Part shown: piece after piece, positions 21,694-30,913 of the stretch
How positions within the stretch are numbered: position 1 is the stretch's first letter
Layout: the number at the start of each line of letters is the position of its first letter
Source: Dehalococcoidia bacterium
GTDB taxonomy: Bacteria > Chloroflexota > Dehalococcoidia > Lucifugimonadales > Lucifugimonadaceae
Assembly (NCBI GenBank): GCA_029940375.1
Contig: JAPYUX010000002.1
Span: forward strand, 220,019-254,260
Reading direction: 5' to 3'
DNA length: 34,242 nucleotides
Translations under genes and position numbers: made by a program
Notes under the pieces: model-generated
The model's input: only the letters and a program-made list of their open reading frames with translations
Database searches by the model: none
What the model was told of the DNA's origin: nothing

Positions 21694-23916
21694 ATGTTTG
21701 ATTTTTTATCTAAATTGGCTACAAATAAAACTAAATCATTTTCGGCTATTTTTTTATGGATTATTTTGATAGGTGTAATTGCTTTTTTGACTCCTTCCCT
21801 TTCTGAAATTACCACTAATGATAGACAAGATTTTTTACCTGTAGATTCCGAATCAACAAATTATCTTAAGATGAAAAACGAAAAATTTCCTAAGGAAAAT
21901 GGATTGCCAGGCACCTTAGTCTTTTATAATGAAAGCGGACTTGACAATCAACAATTAGATCTTATTAATTCATTTTTAACAAAAATTCAAACAAAGAATA
22001 AATATGAAAATATTTTTCAAATTACATCTATATTTAATACCCCATTAGCTAGATCAAATTTAATGAGTGAAGATAAAACGACTATGCTTTCAATAATTAC
22101 TTTTGCTGGAGATCCGTCATCAGATAAATTCGAAAAGACTATTGAGTGGATTAGAGAAGAATCTGAATTATTTAATCAAAAAACCCCAAACCTTAAAACT
22201 GGAATTCATTTTACTGGACCAGCAGGTATTTTAGTGGATGCTATTAAAGTATTTAAAAGTATTGATCTTAGAATAACTATAACTACAGTTATATTGGTAT
22301 TAGTTTTATTAATCATTATTTATAGATCCCCAATATTAGCGATTTTGCCACTTGTTATAGTAGGATCTTCTTTATTTTTATCTCAATCTATAGCAGCATT
22401 TATATCTGAAACTTTTGATTTACCACTAAATGGACAAGTAACAGGAATAATGTCTGTGCTAGTTTTTGGAGCAGGAACAAACTATGCATTATTTATAGTT
22501 TCAAGATATAAAGAAGAATTATTATTAGGCAAAGATAGATGGGAAGCCATGCAAGTTACTATGTCTAGAATAGGACCTTCAATTGTAGGATCTGCTGGAA
22601 CAACGATTGTTGCAATGATCGCTCTTGCATTTGCTACATATGGATCTTTTAGAGCACTAGGACCCATGCTAGCAATTGCGATTTTTGTAGTTCTTTTATC
22701 AGGTTTATTTATTATGCCTTCAGCTATTGTTTTATTTGGCAAAAAGATTTTTTGGCCTATTAACATAGATAAGAAAATAAAAATTGAACAGCAAGGCATT
22801 TGGTTTAAAATTGGCTCCTTAGTAGCAAATAGACCTAAAATGATATTGATGATAACTATATTAGGAATAATAATAACTTCCATTCCAGGATTATTTATTA
22901 AGCCAAGTTTTAATTTATTGGATGGATATCCAGATTCAACAGATTCAAAAAAAGGTTTTGAAATTATTAGAGATTCATTTCCTAAAGGAGAATTAGCTCC
23001 GACTGAAATATTAGTATATTCACCCGAAGTAAAAGAGATATTTAATGATAAAGAATTTATTAATTCAATCTATTCAAATTTGGAAACAATAGAAGGTATT
23101 GCAAGAATTTCTGGATATTTACGTCCGAACGGGTACCCAGAAACTCGTAGATTATGTTTATGTGATATATCCAGTGCAGAAGCATTTTATGAAAATATGC
23201 GCTTTGTATCGGATGATAATTCTACGTTGAACATTCAAATAATTATTAAGGATGATCCTTATTCTTTGAAAGGGCAACGAATAATTACTGAAATCAGAAA
23301 CACCCTAGAGAATATTAAATTGTCTGGATATGATTTTTATATTGGTGGAGAAACCTCCGTAGCCTTAGATACTAAAACATCTATTGATCGTGATATGACT
23401 TTATTAGGACCAATAATTCTATTAGCTATATTTTTGATATTGATTATTTTACTAAAATCTTTAATTGCTCCTTTCTATTTATTAATAAGCGTGATTATTA
23501 GTTACACGGCGACGTTTGGAATAGCAATATTTTTCTTCCAATATATATTTGGACATTCCGGTGTAGCCTATGCAAATGCAGTGTGGATGTTTATTTTTCT
23601 GGTGGCTTTGGGAGCCGATTATAATATTTATGTAATGTACCGAATAAAAGAAAGTACAAGATCATTGGGAATAATTGAAGGCATAAAGGATGCAATTGGT
23701 CAAACAGGTGGAGTTGTCACTTCGGCTGGGATAATATTAGCAGGAACTTTTTCTATACTCACTACTCTACCTCTTAGAGACCTTTTCCAACTTGGTTTTG
23801 CAGTAAGCATAGGAGTTCTAATCGATACATTTGTTGTCAGAGCATTTCTGGTCCCAAGTATTGCTGTTTTACTTAAAGATAAAAATTGGTGGCCTAATAA
23901 AAACAATCAGTTATAA
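21694..23916 (+). CDS. MMPL/RND-family membrane transporter
   Basis: Large membrane protein of the MMPL branch of the RND superfamily, which in actinobacteria and relatives exports lipids or hydrophobic compounds. The 740 residues show the two-fold layout: helix 1 near 17-33, an extracytoplasmic domain to about 185, five helices (about 190-345) with VFGAGTNYALFIVSRYKEEL, then helix 7 (about 388-405), a second soluble domain, and five helices to the end with FLVALGADYNIYVMYRIKE. The GAGTNY and GADYNIY segments match the proton-relay helices of the family. The preceding 206-base gap is very AT-rich with no clear promoter. The aminotransferase follows 33 bases later. Substrate unknown. Confidence 0.92.
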   Translation: MFDFLSKLATNKTKSFSAIFLWIILIGVIAFLTPSLSEITTNDRQDFLPVDSESTNYLKMKNEKFPKENGLPGTLVFYNESGLDNQQLDLINSFLTKIQTKNKYENIFQITSIFNTPLARSNLMSEDKTTMLSIITFAGDPSSDKFEKTIEWIREESELFNQKTPNLKTGIHFTGPAGILVDAIKVFKSIDLRITITTVILVLVLLIIIYRSPILAILPLVIVGSSLFLSQSIAAFISETFDLPLNGQVTGIMSVLVFGAGTNYALFIVSRYKEELLLGKDRWEAMQVTMSRIGPSIVGSAGTTIVAMIALAFATYGSFRALGPMLAIAIFVVLLSGLFIMPSAIVLFGKKIFWPINIDKKIKIEQQGIWFKIGSLVANRPKMILMITILGIIITSIPGLFIKPSFNLLDGYPDSTDSKKGFEIIRDSFPKGELAPTEILVYSPEVKEIFNDKEFINSIYSNLETIEGIARISGYLRPNGYPETRRLCLCDISSAEAFYENMRFVSDDNSTLNIQIIIKDDPYSLKGQRIITEIRNTLENIKLSGYDFYIGGETSVALDTKTSIDRDMTLLGPIILLAIFLILIILLKSLIAPFYLLISVIISYTATFGIAIFFFQYIFGHSGVAYANAVWMFIFLVALGADYNIYVMYRIKESTRSLGIIEGIKDAIGQTGGVVTSAGIILAGTFSILTTLPLRDLFQLGFAVSIGVLIDTFVVRAFLVPSIAVLLKDKNWWPNKNNQL

Positions 23917-23949
23917 TGAATGAAACTATAAATAATTAGGTTACTTGCT

Positions 23950-25317
23950 TTGATTAAGGATCAATTAAATATCTCAGGAGAAAAAATAGAAGAGCTCCAA
24001 AATCTTGCCTCTCAAAATTTATTTATGCATGCTCAACAAATAAATGATTGGGCTGGGAATTTGAAAATTTTTGTCAAAGGTGAAGGAGTATGGGTTATCG
24101 ATGTAAATGGCCATAAATATTTGGACTCGATGGGCGGATTATGGTTTAAATCTGCTGGATATGGAAGAGAGGAAATAGCCAAAGCTATGTATAACCAGGC
24201 CTGCGCAATTGAAACACCTCCAGCTAATGGCGCTTGTATCCCACAAATAGAGTTAGCAGGAAAGATTGCAAAATTATATCCTGATAAAAATGCTAGATCC
24301 TTTTTTACATCTGGAGGATCAGAATCAGTTGAAACAGCTGTAAAAATGGCCAAAAAATATCAAATGAACCAAGGGAAATCTGGAGCATATAAAGTTATTT
24401 CACGAAGATATTCATATCATGGAGCGACTGCTATGGCTGTTAGTTTGGGGAAACCCTTAACATCGGATACCATGGGTCCTGAAATGCCAGGAACAATACA
24501 TGTAGAAAATTGGGATTCATACAGAATCCCCAATAATATAGATCCCGTTGAATATGCAATTTATTGTGCAAATCAATTTGAGGAAGCCATAAAACATACT
24601 GGCCCAGATTCAGTTGCTGCTATGATTGCTGAACCAATTTCTGCAGCGTACGGCATTCACATCCCCCCAGCAGAATATTGGCAGAAATTACGAGAAATTG
24701 CCGATAATTATGATGTAGTACTAATAGCGGATGAAGTTATAACAGGATTTGGAAGAACTGGAAAATATTTTGCAACAGATCACTGGAATGTAATTCCTGA
24801 TATTACAACGGTTGCAAAGGCTTTAACAAGTGGTTATTCTCCGTTAGGTGCAGCTATCGCATCCAAAAAGATATCTGATTCCTTTTTAGGATCAGAAAAA
24901 GAAATGTTTCGACATTTAATCACCTTTGGAGGACATCCAGTTTCTTGTGCAGCGGCTTTGAAAAATTTGGAAATATTGGAAAAAGAAGATTTGGTACAAG
25001 CATCTAAAAACATGGGGGAATATCTCTTGGAACAACTGGAACCACTTAAAAATTCTAAGATAGTTGGAGATATAAGAGGATTAGGATTACTTGTTGCGAT
25101 CGAATTAGTATTTGATAAATCAAATAAAACTAAAATCCCTCCTAGCTATGAATTACAAAAAAAGATACCAAATTATTTGCTAGAAAGGGATGTTATTTCA
25201 TTTAGGGCTGGTGACGTTATATCTCTTTGTCCGCCTTTAAGTATTAATAAAGATGAAATAGATTTTCTGGTTGATGCTTTAAAATATAGTATATCTAAGA
25301 TTGAAGAAGAAATTTAA
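23950..25317 (+). CDS. Class III (omega) aminotransferase
   Basis: PLP enzyme that moves amino groups from omega-amino acids, amines or taurine-like compounds to a keto acid. The 455 residues carry GLWFKSAGYG (63-72), SGGSESVETAVKMAKK (121-136), YSYHGAT (154-160), AEPISAAYGIHIPP, Asp261 in IADEVITGFGRTG, and the PLP lysine Lys290 in TVAKALTSGYSPLGA. The pattern fits beta-alanine/omega-amino acid:pyruvate transaminases; the exact donor cannot be fixed by reading alone. The start is TTG 23950, with a weak TAGG 9 bases upstream. Opp-type ATPase genes follow 106 bases downstream on the same strand, which might link uptake with use of an amino compound. Confidence 0.93.
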   Translation: MIKDQLNISGEKIEELQNLASQNLFMHAQQINDWAGNLKIFVKGEGVWVIDVNGHKYLDSMGGLWFKSAGYGREEIAKAMYNQACAIETPPANGACIPQIELAGKIAKLYPDKNARSFFTSGGSESVETAVKMAKKYQMNQGKSGAYKVISRRYSYHGATAMAVSLGKPLTSDTMGPEMPGTIHVENWDSYRIPNNIDPVEYAIYCANQFEEAIKHTGPDSVAAMIAEPISAAYGIHIPPAEYWQKLREIADNYDVVLIADEVITGFGRTGKYFATDHWNVIPDITTVAKALTSGYSPLGAAIASKKISDSFLGSEKEMFRHLITFGGHPVSCAAALKNLEILEKEDLVQASKNMGEYLLEQLEPLKNSKIVGDIRGLGLLVAIELVFDKSNKTKIPPSYELQKKIPNYLLERDVISFRAGDVISLCPPLSINKDEIDFLVDALKYSISKIEEEI

Positions 25318-25423
25318 AATATAAAACTGTCACCTTTTTTAAGTAGCTTTTGAGAATAAATATGATATCTTCTTGTAATAGAATGGTAAAACACCAAAAA
25401 TAAATTCAAGGAGATAGACACGG

Positions 25424-26524
25424 ATGGTTAAAAAAGCCGCATCAAAAACTACTAAGAAACCAACTGGAAAAACAAATATTGAAACAGATGGATTTGGACC
25501 CTCAACAGTTAGAGATGAAGTTGTTCTGGAAGTGAAGAATCTCCAAACTAATTTTACCACCAAATGGGGCACAGTAAAGGCGTGTGATGGAATTTCTTAT
25601 TCGGTAAAAAGAGGAGAAACCTTGGGTATTGTAGGAGAATCCGGATCTGGAAAGTCTGTTACAGCATTATCAATTATGAGGTTGATTCAATCTCCTCCTG
25701 GAGCCATAGTAGGTGGAGAAGTGATTTTAAATGGCAGAGATATTTTGCAAATTAGTGAGAGACAAATGACGTCTGTTAGAGGCGGAGAAATCTCTATGAT
25801 TTTACAGGATCCTATGCAGGCTTTAAATCCTGTTTTTGATATAAATGATCAAGTTGGAGAAGCTATAGGGATCCACCAAAAAGTAAAAGGTAAGACACGA
25901 TGGGAAAAAGTAGTAGATGCTCTTAGAAAAGTAAGAATTCCAGCTCCTGAAACTCGAGCAAAAGATTATCCTCATCAACTTTCAGGAGGTATGAGGCAAA
26001 GGGTGGTTGGAGCTATTGGAATATCTTCCAACCCTGATGTTATTATTGCTGATGAACCAACAACATCATTGGATGTTACTATTCAAGCAGCATACTTAAG
26101 GCTTTTGAAACAAATACAATCCGAAACTGGTGCTGCAATTATTTTTATTACTCATGATTTTGGAATAGTGGCTAAGATGTGTGATAGAGTAGCTGTAATG
26201 TATGCAGGCAGAATTGTAGAAATGGCTGATGTAAGAGAGATTTTTAATAACCCATTACACGAATATACCAAAGCATTAATAAGTTCAGTTCCAAAGCTCG
26301 AAGAGAAATCAGGTAGATTACCTCAAATAGATGGTCAGCCTCCATTATTGTATGATTTGCCCCCAGGAGATTCTTTTGCACCAAGATCTCCCTTGAAATT
26401 TGATGAAAAAGATGCATTGATTAGGCCTGAATTGATAGAGGCGCAACCAAATCATTTTGTTCAACTGTCAAGATGTTCTGTTAAGGATTTTGATAAGTAC
26501 AAAGAAAAAGTTTCATACGGTTAG
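25424..26524 (+). CDS. Oligopeptide/dipeptide ABC transporter ATPase, DppD/OppD type
   Basis: One of two ATPases that power Opp/Dpp-type uptake of peptides or other small solutes. The 366 residues have Walker A GESGSGKS (71-78), Q-loop MILQDPMQALNP, signature LSGGMRQR (186-193), Walker B with Asp210-Glu211, and the C-terminal oligopeptide-type extension. Two oddities: a Lys/Thr-rich tail of about 33 residues precedes the fold, and the extension lacks the usual Cys-rich FxxRC motif, reading FAPRSPLKF instead. The start has AAGGAG 10 bases upstream. A partner ATPase follows 40 bases later. No permease or binding protein gene of this family is in the window. Confidence 0.92.
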   Translation: MVKKAASKTTKKPTGKTNIETDGFGPSTVRDEVVLEVKNLQTNFTTKWGTVKACDGISYSVKRGETLGIVGESGSGKSVTALSIMRLIQSPPGAIVGGEVILNGRDILQISERQMTSVRGGEISMILQDPMQALNPVFDINDQVGEAIGIHQKVKGKTRWEKVVDALRKVRIPAPETRAKDYPHQLSGGMRQRVVGAIGISSNPDVIIADEPTTSLDVTIQAAYLRLLKQIQSETGAAIIFITHDFGIVAKMCDRVAVMYAGRIVEMADVREIFNNPLHEYTKALISSVPKLEEKSGRLPQIDGQPPLLYDLPPGDSFAPRSPLKFDEKDALIRPELIEAQPNHFVQLSRCSVKDFDKYKEKVSYG

Positions 26525-26564
26525 AGATTTAACAAACAATTAAAGTTTTAAAATGAGGTAAATG

Positions 26565-27677
26565 ATGACTACAGAAGAAAAAGTTGACTATTCACATATT
26601 CCACCTGCTGTTGGTTGTTCCAATGATGGGGAACCTATTATTCAGGTGAGAAACATAAGAAAATGGTATCAAGTCAATAAGGCTCTTCCGTTTATAGGGA
26701 AAATTGATTGGCTTAAAGCAGTAGATGATGTTTCATTTGATGTAATTCCTGGGAAAACCATTGGTTTGGTTGGAGAATCTGGATGTGGTAAAACAACGAC
26801 AGCGAAAATGGTTTTAGGACTTGAAGAGCCTTCTACTGATGGAGAGGTTCCTGTCGGTCAAATATATTTTCAGGGTCAAGACGTAAAGACTTTAACTTCT
26901 GCAGGAAAAAAAGAAATGAGAAGATCTGTTCAAGCCGTTTTTCAAGACCCTTGGTCATCTTTAAATCCCAGGATGCGTGTTAGTACTATTATCGCAGAAC
27001 CACTAGAAATAAATACAACAATGACAAAACAAGAAAGAGATACTCGTGCAGGAGATTTACTTACTGAAGTGGGTTTGAATCAATATCAAGGGAATCTTTA
27101 TCCTCATGAATTTTCAGGAGGTCAACGCCAAAGGATTGGTATTGCTAGAGCTTTAGCATTGAATCCTAAGTTGATTGTTTTAGACGAGCCAGTATCTGCT
27201 CTAGATGTTTCTATTAGAGCCCAAATAATGAATTTGCTCGTTGATTTGCAAGATGAGCATAACCTAGCATATATTCTTATAGCTCATAACTTAGCAACAG
27301 TCAGATATATGTGTCATGTGACAGCAGTTATGTATCTAGGAGTTGTTCAAGAGTATGGAGATACGGAAGCTATTTTTGCCAACCCAACCCATTTGTACAC
27401 AAATGCTTTAATATCAGCCGCTTTACCTTCTCATCCTGATATTAAAAGAGATGAAATTGTTTTACCAGGAGAAGTAGTTTCTCCAGTAAATCCACCACCA
27501 GGAGATGTTTTTATGTCTCGGACTCCTTTAGAGGTTAGAAAAAATCACAAATATACGAAAGAAAGACCACCATTAAAAGAGATTGGTAAAGATCATTATG
27601 TGGTTGAAACTCCTTGGAGTACTGTTACAGGGCATGATTTGTCAGAATTTCATTTATCCGTTGATGAAGCCATGTAA
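26565..27677 (+). CDS. Oligopeptide/dipeptide ABC transporter ATPase, DppF/OppF type
   Basis: Second ATPase of the pair. It has Walker A GESGCGKTT (near 70-78), Q-loop AVFQDPWSSLNPRMRV, signature FSGGQRQR, VLDEPVSALDVS and the C-terminal extension ending with TPLEVRKNHKYT, again without the Cys-rich motif. A roughly 22-residue segment precedes the fold. Two adjacent ATGs (26562 and 26565) are possible. GAGGT at 26555-26559 is better spaced for the second, giving 370 residues. The partner DppD-type gene ends 40 bases upstream. tRNA-Gln follows on the other strand after 7 bases, so the operon ends here without permeases. Confidence 0.92.
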   Translation: MTTEEKVDYSHIPPAVGCSNDGEPIIQVRNIRKWYQVNKALPFIGKIDWLKAVDDVSFDVIPGKTIGLVGESGCGKTTTAKMVLGLEEPSTDGEVPVGQIYFQGQDVKTLTSAGKKEMRRSVQAVFQDPWSSLNPRMRVSTIIAEPLEINTTMTKQERDTRAGDLLTEVGLNQYQGNLYPHEFSGGQRQRIGIARALALNPKLIVLDEPVSALDVSIRAQIMNLLVDLQDEHNLAYILIAHNLATVRYMCHVTAVMYLGVVQEYGDTEAIFANPTHLYTNALISAALPSHPDIKRDEIVLPGEVVSPVNPPPGDVFMSRTPLEVRKNHKYTKERPPLKEIGKDHYVVETPWSTVTGHDLSEFHLSVDEAM

Positions 27678-27684
27678 CATTTTT

Positions 27685-27758
27685 TGGCTCCCGGGCCTGG
27701 ATTCGAACCAGGACTGGAGGAGTCAAAGTCCTCTGTCCTACCATTAGACTACCCGGGA
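27685..27758 (-). tRNA. tRNA-Gln (TTG)
   Basis: The reverse strand gives acceptor TCCCGGG/CCCGGGA, anticodon stem GAGGA/TCCTC with loop CTTTGAC (anticodon TTG), T-arm CCTGG/CCAGG with TTCGAAT, discriminator G and encoded CCA ending at 27685. D-loop is short and normal. Confidence 0.96.
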
Positions 27759-27842
27759 AAAAATTTGAGCTAAATTAAATTTACATCTATATGAGCTCTT
27801 TTGAAATAGAAAACAAATTTGAATTTAATTATTATTTATTTT

Positions 27843-27870
27843 TTGTAATTTTCTTTGATACTAATATAAA
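27843..27870 (+). promoter_or_regulatory. Predicted promoter of tRNA-Ala (and probably panCB)
   Basis: TTGTAA (27843-27848), a 16-base spacer and TATAAA (27865-27870). Predicted start is near 27877, about 10 bases before the tRNA. No other promoter is possible in the 9 bases between the tRNA and panC, so one inside the tRNA or this one must serve panC. Confidence 0.45.
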
Positions 27871-27887
27871 ATAGAATAATGATGAAA

Positions 27888-27963
27888 GGGGCCTTAGCTC
27901 AGCTGGGAGAGCGCCTGCCTTGCACGCAGGAGGTCGGGAGTTCGATCCTCCCAGGCTCCACCA
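27888..27963 (+). tRNA. tRNA-Ala (TGC)
   Basis: Acceptor GGGGCCT/AGGCTCC includes the G3-U70 wobble that marks alanine tRNAs. D-arm GCTC/GAGC, anticodon stem CCTGC/GCAGG with loop CTTGCAC (anticodon TGC), T-arm GGGAG/CTCCC with TTCGATC, discriminator A and encoded CCA. panC begins 9 bases after the end. Confidence 0.98.
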
Positions 27964-27972
27964 AAAAAAGTA

Positions 27973-28815
27973 TTGTTAATTTTGAAAGTTATTAATAACA
28001 TAAGAGAAATGTTTTATGAGAGAGCATTGATTACAAAAAAAGTTGCTCTTGTTCCTACAATGGGATCATTACATAAAGGGCATGAGGCATTATTAAAAAG
28101 ATCAAAAGAGATAGCTGATGTTACGATTGCTTCTCTTTTTATTAATCCTAAACAATTCGATTCTCATAAAGATTATGCTAGATACCCTACTTCAATTGAT
28201 TCAGATTTAAATATATTTGAACAAAATAAAGTAGAGATAGTATTTATGCCTGATAAAAATGAAATGTATAATCCAAATTTCAATTCCGTCATAAAAATTA
28301 ACGATTTAAATAATGAATTGGAAGGCAATTATAGAAAAGGGCATATGGATGGAGTTTCTACTGTTGTTATGAAATTGTTTAATATCATAAAACCTAATAT
28401 AGCTTTATTTGGAGAAAAAGATTTTCAACAATTAAAAGTAATAGAAAAAATGGTTTATGATTTTTCAATGGATATTAAAATCGAACCTGTTCAAACCGTT
28501 AGAGATTCCAATGGGTTAGCTGTTTCAAGTAGAAATATTCTACTTAATAAAAATCAAAGAATTTCAGCACAGTCCATTAGTAAATCATTGAAACTTGCTA
28601 TTGTAGCTTTTAAAAAAGGCAAAGTACTTACTAATGAAGTTTGTAAAATTGTGATAGATTACTTAGATAAAATAGAAGAAGTTAAATTAGAATATGTGAC
28701 AATTAGAACCTTGGATACTTTTAAAGAAATAAAATCTATCAAAGGCCCTTTTGTCCTTTTAATTGCAGCATATGTAGGAGACATTAGATTAATTGATAAT
28801 TATGTTTTTAGATAA
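27973..28815 (+). CDS. panC: Pantothenate synthetase
   Basis: Joins pantoate and beta-alanine using ATP, the last step of pantothenate (vitamin B5) synthesis. The 280 residues carry the HIGH-type ATP motif PTMGSLHKGH (28-37), FINPKQFD, FGEKDFQQL (147-155) and SSRN (186-189), in the expected order and at normal length. The start is TTG 27973; the spacing from start to VALVPTMG equals that of the E. coli enzyme as I recall it. A second TTG at 27982 is possible, and neither has a Shine-Dalgarno site. panB follows after 5 bases. The tRNA-Ala end is only 9 bases upstream, so the message is probably released by tRNA processing. Confidence 0.95.
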   Translation: MLILKVINNIREMFYERALITKKVALVPTMGSLHKGHEALLKRSKEIADVTIASLFINPKQFDSHKDYARYPTSIDSDLNIFEQNKVEIVFMPDKNEMYNPNFNSVIKINDLNNELEGNYRKGHMDGVSTVVMKLFNIIKPNIALFGEKDFQQLKVIEKMVYDFSMDIKIEPVQTVRDSNGLAVSSRNILLNKNQRISAQSISKSLKLAIVAFKKGKVLTNEVCKIVIDYLDKIEEVKLEYVTIRTLDTFKEIKSIKGPFVLLIAAYVGDIRLIDNYVFR

Positions 28816-28820
28816 TCAAG

Positions 28821-29585
28821 ATGAAGAAAAAATTAGATTTAATTGACATAAAAAAAATAAAGAAATCCAAAAAAAAATTGGTGATGATTACTGCTTATGA
28901 CTATGTTAGCGGATACATAGTTAATGAATCATCAGCAGATATCATATTAGTTGGTGATAGCTATGGAATGACTACTTTAGGCTATGATCAAACCAGTTTA
29001 GTTTCATTAGAAGATATGAATAGAGCTATTCGCTCCATTAATAACGTTGAACTTAAAACTTTTTTAGTAGCAGATCTTCCTTATAAAACATATGAAACCA
29101 GTCAAGAAGCTTTGAAAAATTCCAAAATATTAATCAATTCTGGAGCTGATGCTATTAAATTAGAAGGTGGTAAAGATAAAAGAAAAATAATTGAATATCT
29201 TACTAAGAATAATATAAAAGTAATGTCTCATATTGGTATTATTCCGCAAAGTATAAAATCTAATAAAGATTATAAAATTCTAGGGAAAAATAATGAAGAA
29301 TATAATCATTTGTTTGAGGACGCAAAGGCAGTTCAAAATGCAGGTGCTTTCGCAGTTGTCTTAGAACTTATTGAACAAAAATTAGCTAAGGATATTACTT
29401 TAAGTCTGAATATTCCTACTATAGGTATTGGTTCAGGTTCATATACTGATGGGCAAGTACAAGTTTTTAATGACATAATCGGTTACAGTCCCCATCCATT
29501 GCCAAAACACGCAAAGACTTTTTCGAATTTATTTGAATCAGCATCAGAAGCAATATCTAAATATATTTCTAGTATTAAACGTTAA
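28821..29585 (+). CDS. panB: 3-methyl-2-oxobutanoate hydroxymethyltransferase
   Basis: First committed step of pantothenate synthesis: adds a hydroxymethyl group from methylene-tetrahydrofolate to ketoisovalerate. The 254 residues form a TIM barrel with ITAYDY, GDSYGM (45-50), Asp85 in VADLPY, Lys113 and Glu115 in AIKLEGG, and Glu182 in VLELI. These match the metal-binding and catalytic positions of the family. The N-terminus is unusually Lys-rich. It is cotranscribed with panC. No panE or panD is seen in the window. It converges on the lipase gene with an 8-base gap. Confidence 0.96.
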   Translation: MKKKLDLIDIKKIKKSKKKLVMITAYDYVSGYIVNESSADIILVGDSYGMTTLGYDQTSLVSLEDMNRAIRSINNVELKTFLVADLPYKTYETSQEALKNSKILINSGADAIKLEGGKDKRKIIEYLTKNNIKVMSHIGIIPQSIKSNKDYKILGKNNEEYNHLFEDAKAVQNAGAFAVVLELIEQKLAKDITLSLNIPTIGIGSGSYTDGQVQVFNDIIGYSPHPLPKHAKTFSNLFESASEAISKYISSIKR

Positions 29586-29593
29586 ATACTTAA

Positions 29594-30856
29594 CTATTCA
29601 ATCAAAGATTTAGCCTTGGATTTGGCCATTGTTTTGTAACTTTCAAACCACTCTGATTCAATTTTTTCTTGATTATCTTTAATGAATTTTTCAAGATTAG
29701 AAATGGATTCTTCAGTTTTCTTTTCTATTTCTTTCTGCTTTTTTGCTGCAGCTTCTTTTGATTTTATTACTAAAGCATCCTTGAATTCTTCAGGCTTAGA
29801 CTTAAATATGGATCTATATTGATTCATTGTTTCTCTTTCAATCATTGCGACTTCAATTCCTTTTCTCAAATTAAAACAATATTGTTTATCCTTGTAACAA
29901 CTTGCTAATATGGCATTTATAGATTTAATATAATTTCCAATCTGGTGAACCTTGAAATTTTCATTAAAAATTGATTTATAAGCTGCAATACCGAAATTAT
30001 CAGTCGATATTTTGTGATTTTGGTTCCCATCACTTGATATTCCAAGTGCTATTCCAGCATGTTCATATTCGAATAATAATCCAGGGATACTAACTATAGG
30101 GTCATCAGGAAAATAAATTCTGTAATTATCAGGTACATATTTTTCCATAACTTTTCTAAAATCTTTATTACCTACCCTCGGAGAGCCGAAAGTAACAACA
30201 GATACATCATATTTATAATTAGATGCTAGATCTAATGCAGTTAATGTCGCTAATGCTGAGCCCAAACTATGTCCAGATACGATGAATTTTTTACTTTCTG
30301 TTCGTGCTGCAATATTTAATATTTTATTTCTAAATCTAGCATATTCGGTATCAAATCCTCTATGAATCAAAACTGAATCTGAATTTTCTCCATCATACCA
30401 TTCAGGCGAAATTAAAGCCCCATCTAGGTCCGTTAACACATTTTTTGTAAAATCTGATCTGTCTCCACTTGTAGATCTGTAAATAATAAACATCATGTCA
30501 TCTTTAGTTGATACAAGAGCTCTCCCTCCACTTAAATCTATTGAAATTTTATCAGCTCCTGTTTTTTGTGCTGCTTCTACGTAGCCATCATAAACATCAT
30601 AGCCTTTTTTATCTAATTTGGATTTGGCTTCTTTGAATTCCTTTAATACTAGATAGTTTTGCAACATTATATCGGGTAGAGTATTTTCAAAACCTAGTTG
30701 TTGAAGAGTTATAGGGTCACTATAAAGTTTTGACTCTTTACTTATAGCGCTAGTCGGTGAAGATTCTTTATCTGATATTTTAGATGAAATTTCAGATGCA
30801 GCAGAACACCCAAATAAAGCCAATATAACAAAAAATAATATTAATTTTTTTAACAT
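29594..30856 (-). CDS. Lipoprotein with class 3 lipase-like domain
   Basis: Predicted exported lipid or ester hydrolase held by a lipid anchor. From ATG 30856 it has 420 residues: a signal with LFFVILALFGC (lipobox Cys17), a Ser-rich linker, then an alpha/beta-hydrolase domain with the nucleophile motif SGHSLGSA (Ser197), FGSPRVGN, Asp252 in PDDPIVS and His266 in YEHAGIAL as the likely triad, and a charged, probably helical tail (about 345-420). A longer frame from 30901 exists, but its extra 15 residues would mask the signal peptide, and the ATG at 30856 has GGGGGAA just upstream. Expected location is outside the membrane. Substrate unknown. Confidence 0.88.
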   Translation of the reverse strand: MLKKLILFFVILALFGCSAASEISSKISDKESSPTSAISKESKLYSDPITLQQLGFENTLPDIMLQNYLVLKEFKEAKSKLDKKGYDVYDGYVEAAQKTGADKISIDLSGGRALVSTKDDMMFIIYRSTSGDRSDFTKNVLTDLDGALISPEWYDGENSDSVLIHRGFDTEYARFRNKILNIAARTESKKFIVSGHSLGSALATLTALDLASNYKYDVSVVTFGSPRVGNKDFRKVMEKYVPDNYRIYFPDDPIVSIPGLLFEYEHAGIALGISSDGNQNHKISTDNFGIAAYKSIFNENFKVHQIGNYIKSINAILASCYKDKQYCFNLRKGIEVAMIERETMNQYRSIFKSKPEEFKDALVIKSKEAAAKKQKEIEKKTEESISNLEKFIKDNQEKIESEWFESYKTMAKSKAKSLIE

Positions 30857-30913
30857 TTCATTCCCCCAAACCATTTGGTATATCAAGTTATTATACCCCA
30901 TTTAAAAATAAAA

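Noticed and set aside
21413-27963. Mobile element attachment sites at the tRNA genes
   Set aside because: No integrase, no direct copies of tRNA 3' ends and no change in composition lie beside the three tRNA genes.
30857-30901. Longer N-terminus of the lipase-like lipoprotein
   Set aside because: It would put 15 polar or mixed residues before a clear lipoprotein signal peptide, while the internal ATG has a ribosome-binding site.
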